Positions 60,220 to 64,000 of a DNA stretch of 64,000 bases are shown one piece after another. The translations under genes and the position numbers were made by a program. The DNA lies in the NCBI GenBank assembly GCA_020809705.1, contig CP085825.1, forward strand, positions 4,712,001-4,776,000, given 5' to 3'. The notes below the pieces were generated by a model. It ran no database searches, was not told where the DNA came from, and saw only the letters and a program-made list of their open reading frames with translations. Positions within the stretch are counted from its first letter, which is position 1. The number at the start of each line of letters is the position of its first letter. This DNA comes from Calonectria ilicicola (taxonomy: Eukaryota > Ascomycota > Sordariomycetes > Hypocreales > Nectriaceae).

Positions 60220-63200
60220 TACTGGACAGCCAGATGCCACCGACAGCAAAACACCAAAGAAGCGTCAATGATATATGGTTGTGTTAAGGGGGAAGCCATG
60301 AAAGGAGTGTTAGGGGCCGGCGTTTAACAGGCACACAGGCCGTTTTGCCGGCATGGAAATGGGGTTCGTACGAATGCATTTGCATCGGCAGGCATCTTTC
60401 TTCTTTTTGCTTGGGCGCATAGGGGTTCGGCATTCATTTTCTTTGTCTAGTTGAGGGTTTTGGTTGCTCAATGTTTCGCGTTATTGTAACTGTATAGTCC
60501 GCGAGGAGATGCCTCGGCGGTGTCTTTGGATGAAAGGCGGAGTAGTGCGTTGAAGAGTGGAAGGATTTGGAGTCATGTACTTTATCACGCCAGGAAACGA
60601 TACCCGAGAAGCTTGCAAGAGATAGCTCCGTACAACCGTATGTAGAGGCGGGGAGGAGGGGAAGCTACCGTAGGTACGTGAAATAATGGTTGCTGCGAGA
60701 GAAATGCTTGGTGTTACAAGACTGCAGATGAGATGGCGTGATGCAATCATTGTGGCGACATGCGCATGAGCCGGGTGGTACGGCAGCATGCTGGCTGGGT
60801 ACTTGGTGCCACGACCGAAGAGGCCAGAGCATCTAGAAGCAAAATGGGGCGACTGTCTGATAACTACAATACACCCCTTGAAAGAGTGTGTGTGCCCTGG
60901 TGACCTTTTCACCTTTAGCGGCGGCAGCACGAAACTCAACTGGCTTCAGATATCGATCTGATCGGAACAGAAAGAACAGAAGTAAACATATAAGTAAATA
61001 CTAAAGAAATCCATATCTACGCTATTTCTTTTATTTATAATTTGACTGGAGGATGGTGGGAAAAGGTATAGGGGGTACCGTGTGGAGGTTTTCCGGAAGA
61101 ACGATATGACATGCAAATGCCACATTTGACTGACTTGGCACAGTATCAATGCACCGCAGGGTCGGTTGGCAATGGACCCAGTGTTTGATCTTGGACGATT
61201 CGGGCTAATCTCAAAAGGCAAAACATGCGAATAACTGCATATTTGACCGCCACTCGACGTCACTTGGTCCTAGACGTGCTGGAAGGGGAGAAGCTTATCG
61301 GGGAAGCCCTGCATAGCTCCGGGACAAAATGCCCACAAGCACCAGGTTTGACACTAGACCAAGCCTCTGGCGGCGGCGAGTGTTAACCGATGCAAACATG
61401 GGCGGCGCCAGCAGCACGCCAAGCGAGATGAGAGAAACAGGGAGCGTGCGAGTGCATGTCACGGCGCGGAAATGATATGCTGGGGGGAGGGTGCGGTGCA
61501 ATGTGTGGTTGTGGTGGACGAAGCCTAGGGATTTTGATCTGGAAGTGAGCCATCATCTCATTGCTTTGGCGAGAGGGCGGCTCGGAATCGGGGGTGCACA
61601 GACCGGGATGCGGTGCGTGTGATTTGTGGCGACGGGGGCTTTTTGGGAGGTGGTGCTGGGGCCCGGTAACTCTACAAGGTAGAGGTACATACATGCCTGG
61701 GTGTGGTTTGGAGCTGGTTTGGAACATGAGCATGAAAAAGAAGAAAAAAAAAAAAAAAAGTGACAGCGCTTGTTTCATCGGCGGTGCATTAACGTGATTC
61801 TGCTTGCTTTCTAGACTCACTCTTTGACGCTCGGTCGCCCATCATAATCACTGCTGAGTCTGACTCGAACGAGCGGACCCGAGATGGCATACCCAAAGCT
61901 CGATCCCCTGGACGCTCCACGTCCTGTACGTCCTCCTGTACGGGTACGGGAGCTGCACCGAATGGCAGCGGGAGTGCATCTGGAAGGAACGCAGTGACCC
62001 CCATGTGGCCCCTGCGCCTCGTTCTAGAAAGCTTCCCCAGCAGTATCTCTGGAACTCTTTCATGCTGCTCTCGTCCTTCCCCCACCATGTCACCATTCCG
62101 CACCCCCTCCTTCAACGCCTCCTCTTCCTTGTCCGCCCGCGCCTTTCAGGCCTACCGCTCATCTTTTCTTATTCAGTGTCCGGATTTCTTCTGGCCTGTT
62201 TGACTCTGCTCTTCTAGCTCAGTTCTCTCGAGAGGGTGGAGGAAGCAGAAATAGCCCACCTCGTCCTCCTCATCCATCCCTCCGTTTCTTTCTTCCCACC
62301 TCTCTTTTATTTTTTTTTTCCCTTTCCCCCACCACCACCATCACCACCCCTCCTGCCAACCAACCACTGCACATTGCAGTCACAAGCTTGCCTGTCAAAC
62401 AAAGCAAACCAAGGCCAAGCCTTTCAGCAAAAGCGCCAAACCTCCCATAAAGCGGAGAACCACCACGCACGCACGCACGCACGCTCCGTACCGCGCCGCA
62501 CGTCCACGCAGCTAAAGCAGGTCAACGAAAGCAGACACAGGTAGAGAGCTCCCCGTGAGCCCCGCCCGCCAAACCCACCTCTGGCTCATTCCCGCCCTCT
62601 CTGGTCCTCCTCGTTGGCTCTTTTTTCCCACTCTCGTCTTCTTTCCTGGCCGATCGAGGCCCGTGTCATGACCCCTCCTCTCCTCCTCCATACTTCGCTT
62701 CTTCAGTCGTGGTCCACTGCTATCTTCGCCTTCGACATCGCTGCGCAGCTCTCGAGCTTGTCCTGGAACCTAGTTTGATCGGTGATCCGTGTCCGCGCTA
62801 CTGCCTCTCTCGGACGCCCTAGGTCAGGTCCCCTCCCTCTTGGACCCTTCCTCCATCCAACACCTCTCCACCCCGGGAATACCGTCATCGGGCAATCCGA
62901 TCCCCAGGGATATTTTCGTCCAGGATACTACGTAAGTCAGCCCTGTTGTTGTACTCTCCAAAAACAAAACTGCTTTCCATGAACCCCAATCCCTTTTTTT
63001 CCCGTCCCAAATGGGAGCTCTGCCCTGGCTCTTCTCCCCCGCCAGAGCTGCCGGAACGTTTGGAGTGCATGCATGGATGGGATGCCGCCAGCAAATGAGG
63101 GCTTCGCGAGCTCCCCTGCTTCCTCTGGCCACAACGCCATGAATATATTCCTAACGGCGCTCTGTTCCGGCTCTATTCTCCTGCTCACTTCCCTGCTGTC

Positions 63201-63796
63201 TCTCGTCGAGGCCAGCCAGACGCTGTCTATCTGACGAGGCCCCGCCCACGCCACATGCGCCCAAGCGCGGATTGCAGTCCGCTTCACTTTCCCTCCCCCC
63301 CCCCTTCCAGCTTTGGCCAAGCACCTCCACAGCTTTTCCCCCGTGGTGATGCCTGCTCTGGCTCCTCAATTGACCTTGCGAGCCCCTAATAAGAGCCTAT
63401 GCTAACCTCGTACCAGCTTGCTGGGTCCAAGCTCCCATTCGAGGCAACTAGGCAGCTAGCTGTACGTCCATTTCCATCATCCGCATCCTCTTTCCCTCAT
63501 CTTCACCACGAAGGTTTGCTTTTCCCCCTCCACCAAACCTACCCCACCTACATATCTGGCACATGTCCCCTTCATATGCTCAACCGAGATAATCGTATCT
63601 CGTGCTCATGCTCAAGCTCGCCTTTTACAAGACTCAGGGTCCTAATTTACTACTCGCATAGCTCTGCCCCTCCTTATCTACCATATCCGCAACAAGTCCC
63701 TGCGAGACGCGAATAGCAGATCTGGTCGCGTGCCATTGCCTCTGACGACACATTCAAGAAGAAAAAAACGAACGGGCACCCTTCAGCAATCACATT
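60220..63796. other. 3.6 kb gene-free block upstream of the right-edge gene
   Basis: No supported coding frame. An A/T-rich patch at 60969-61043, an A16 run (61744-61759) and a CACG microsatellite (62464-62483) are present. From about 62000 the plus strand is strongly pyrimidine-rich, which suggests a long leader, possibly spliced, for the gene starting at 63797. Confidence 0.55.
62464..62483. repeat. Microsatellite (CACG)5
   Basis: Five tandem CACG-type units in the presumed leader of the right-edge gene; similar units occur at 13695-13742. Confidence 0.8.
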
Positions 63797-64000
63797 ATGG
63801 CTGGTCCATTCACGAGCCCCTTTGGGGACAATAGCAACCCATTTGGGGGCGGCAGACATGGCTCTCCAGCCAAGTTCATGAACCGCCTCGCTGAGGAGGA
63901 CGAGAATGATAGCATCACCTCTCCCACATCCATGAACTTTGGAGGTGCACCAGCTTCATCCATGTTCTCGGGTCCCTTTGGAGGTGATGTCCCCTCGGAT
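63797..64000 (+). CDS. Unidentified protein, 5' part only (cut by window edge)
   Basis: The frame is open from ATG at 63797 to the window end (68 codons). It begins MAGPFTSPFGDNSNPFGGGR and continues with a charged piece (KFMNRLAEEDENDS) and Ser/Met/Gly/Phe-rich sequence (APASSMFSGPFGGD). One NPF tripeptide and repeated PFG units suggest a disordered N-terminal region; NPF can bind EH domains, but a single copy is weak evidence. The long pyrimidine-rich leader resembles that of regulatory genes. I do not recognise the family. Confidence 0.7.
   Translation, partial: MAGPFTSPFGDNSNPFGGGRHGSPAKFMNRLAEEDENDSITSPTSMNFGGAPASSMFSGPFGGDVPSD

Overview
The window is nuclear DNA of a filamentous ascomycete. 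Genes are split by short introns (about 50-200 nt) with GT-AG ends and CTAAC/CTGAC branch points. The set includes a FacB/Cat8 zinc-cluster regulator, a DUF3405 protein and a fungal P450. The encoded proteins look like Sordariomycetes, most likely Hypocreales; this placement is inference, since no rRNA or other marker is present. No tRNA, rRNA, transposon, CRISPR array or prokaryote-type operon was found.

Layout, left to right: an archaeal-type YchF/Obg-like GTPase (minus) diverges from a SET-domain lysine methyltransferase (plus). A 4.6 kb gene-free block leads to the acetate/gluconeogenesis regulator FacB (plus) and, after 2.2 kb, a PGC1-type glycerophosphodiester phosphodiesterase (plus), which converges on RTF1 (minus). 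RTF1 shares a 544 bp bidirectional promoter with COQ7 (plus). COQ7 converges on a 5.4 kb phospholipase D gene (minus). Then come a cytochrome P450 (plus), a small multi-pass membrane protein with a HeH/SAP-like N-terminus (plus) and a convergent DUF3405 type II membrane protein (minus). After a 5.3 kb gap come an MFS transporter, a Cdt1-type replication factor and a 77-residue hypothetical protein, all minus. A 6.4 kb gap precedes GCP3/Spc98 (minus), which diverges from HFI1/ADA1 (plus). The last 3.6 kb gap leads to the start of an unidentified gene cut by the window edge.

Most genes are conserved housekeeping or regulatory ones: transcription (RTF1 of the Paf1 complex, HFI1 of SAGA, FacB), lipid turnover (PLD1, PGC1), ubiquinone synthesis (COQ7), microtubule nucleation (GCP3), replication licensing (Cdt1). 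There is no convincing secondary-metabolite cluster; the P450 and MFS genes are isolated. The most notable signals are in gene structure: a 10-nt internal micro-exon completing the switch-I motif of the GTPase, a probable 7-nt terminal exon in PLD1, a GC-AG intron in RTF1, a 75-nt stop-free intron in facB, and a 13-bp perfect inverted repeat inside a PGC1 intron. About half of the window is long non-coding sequence between compact genes.
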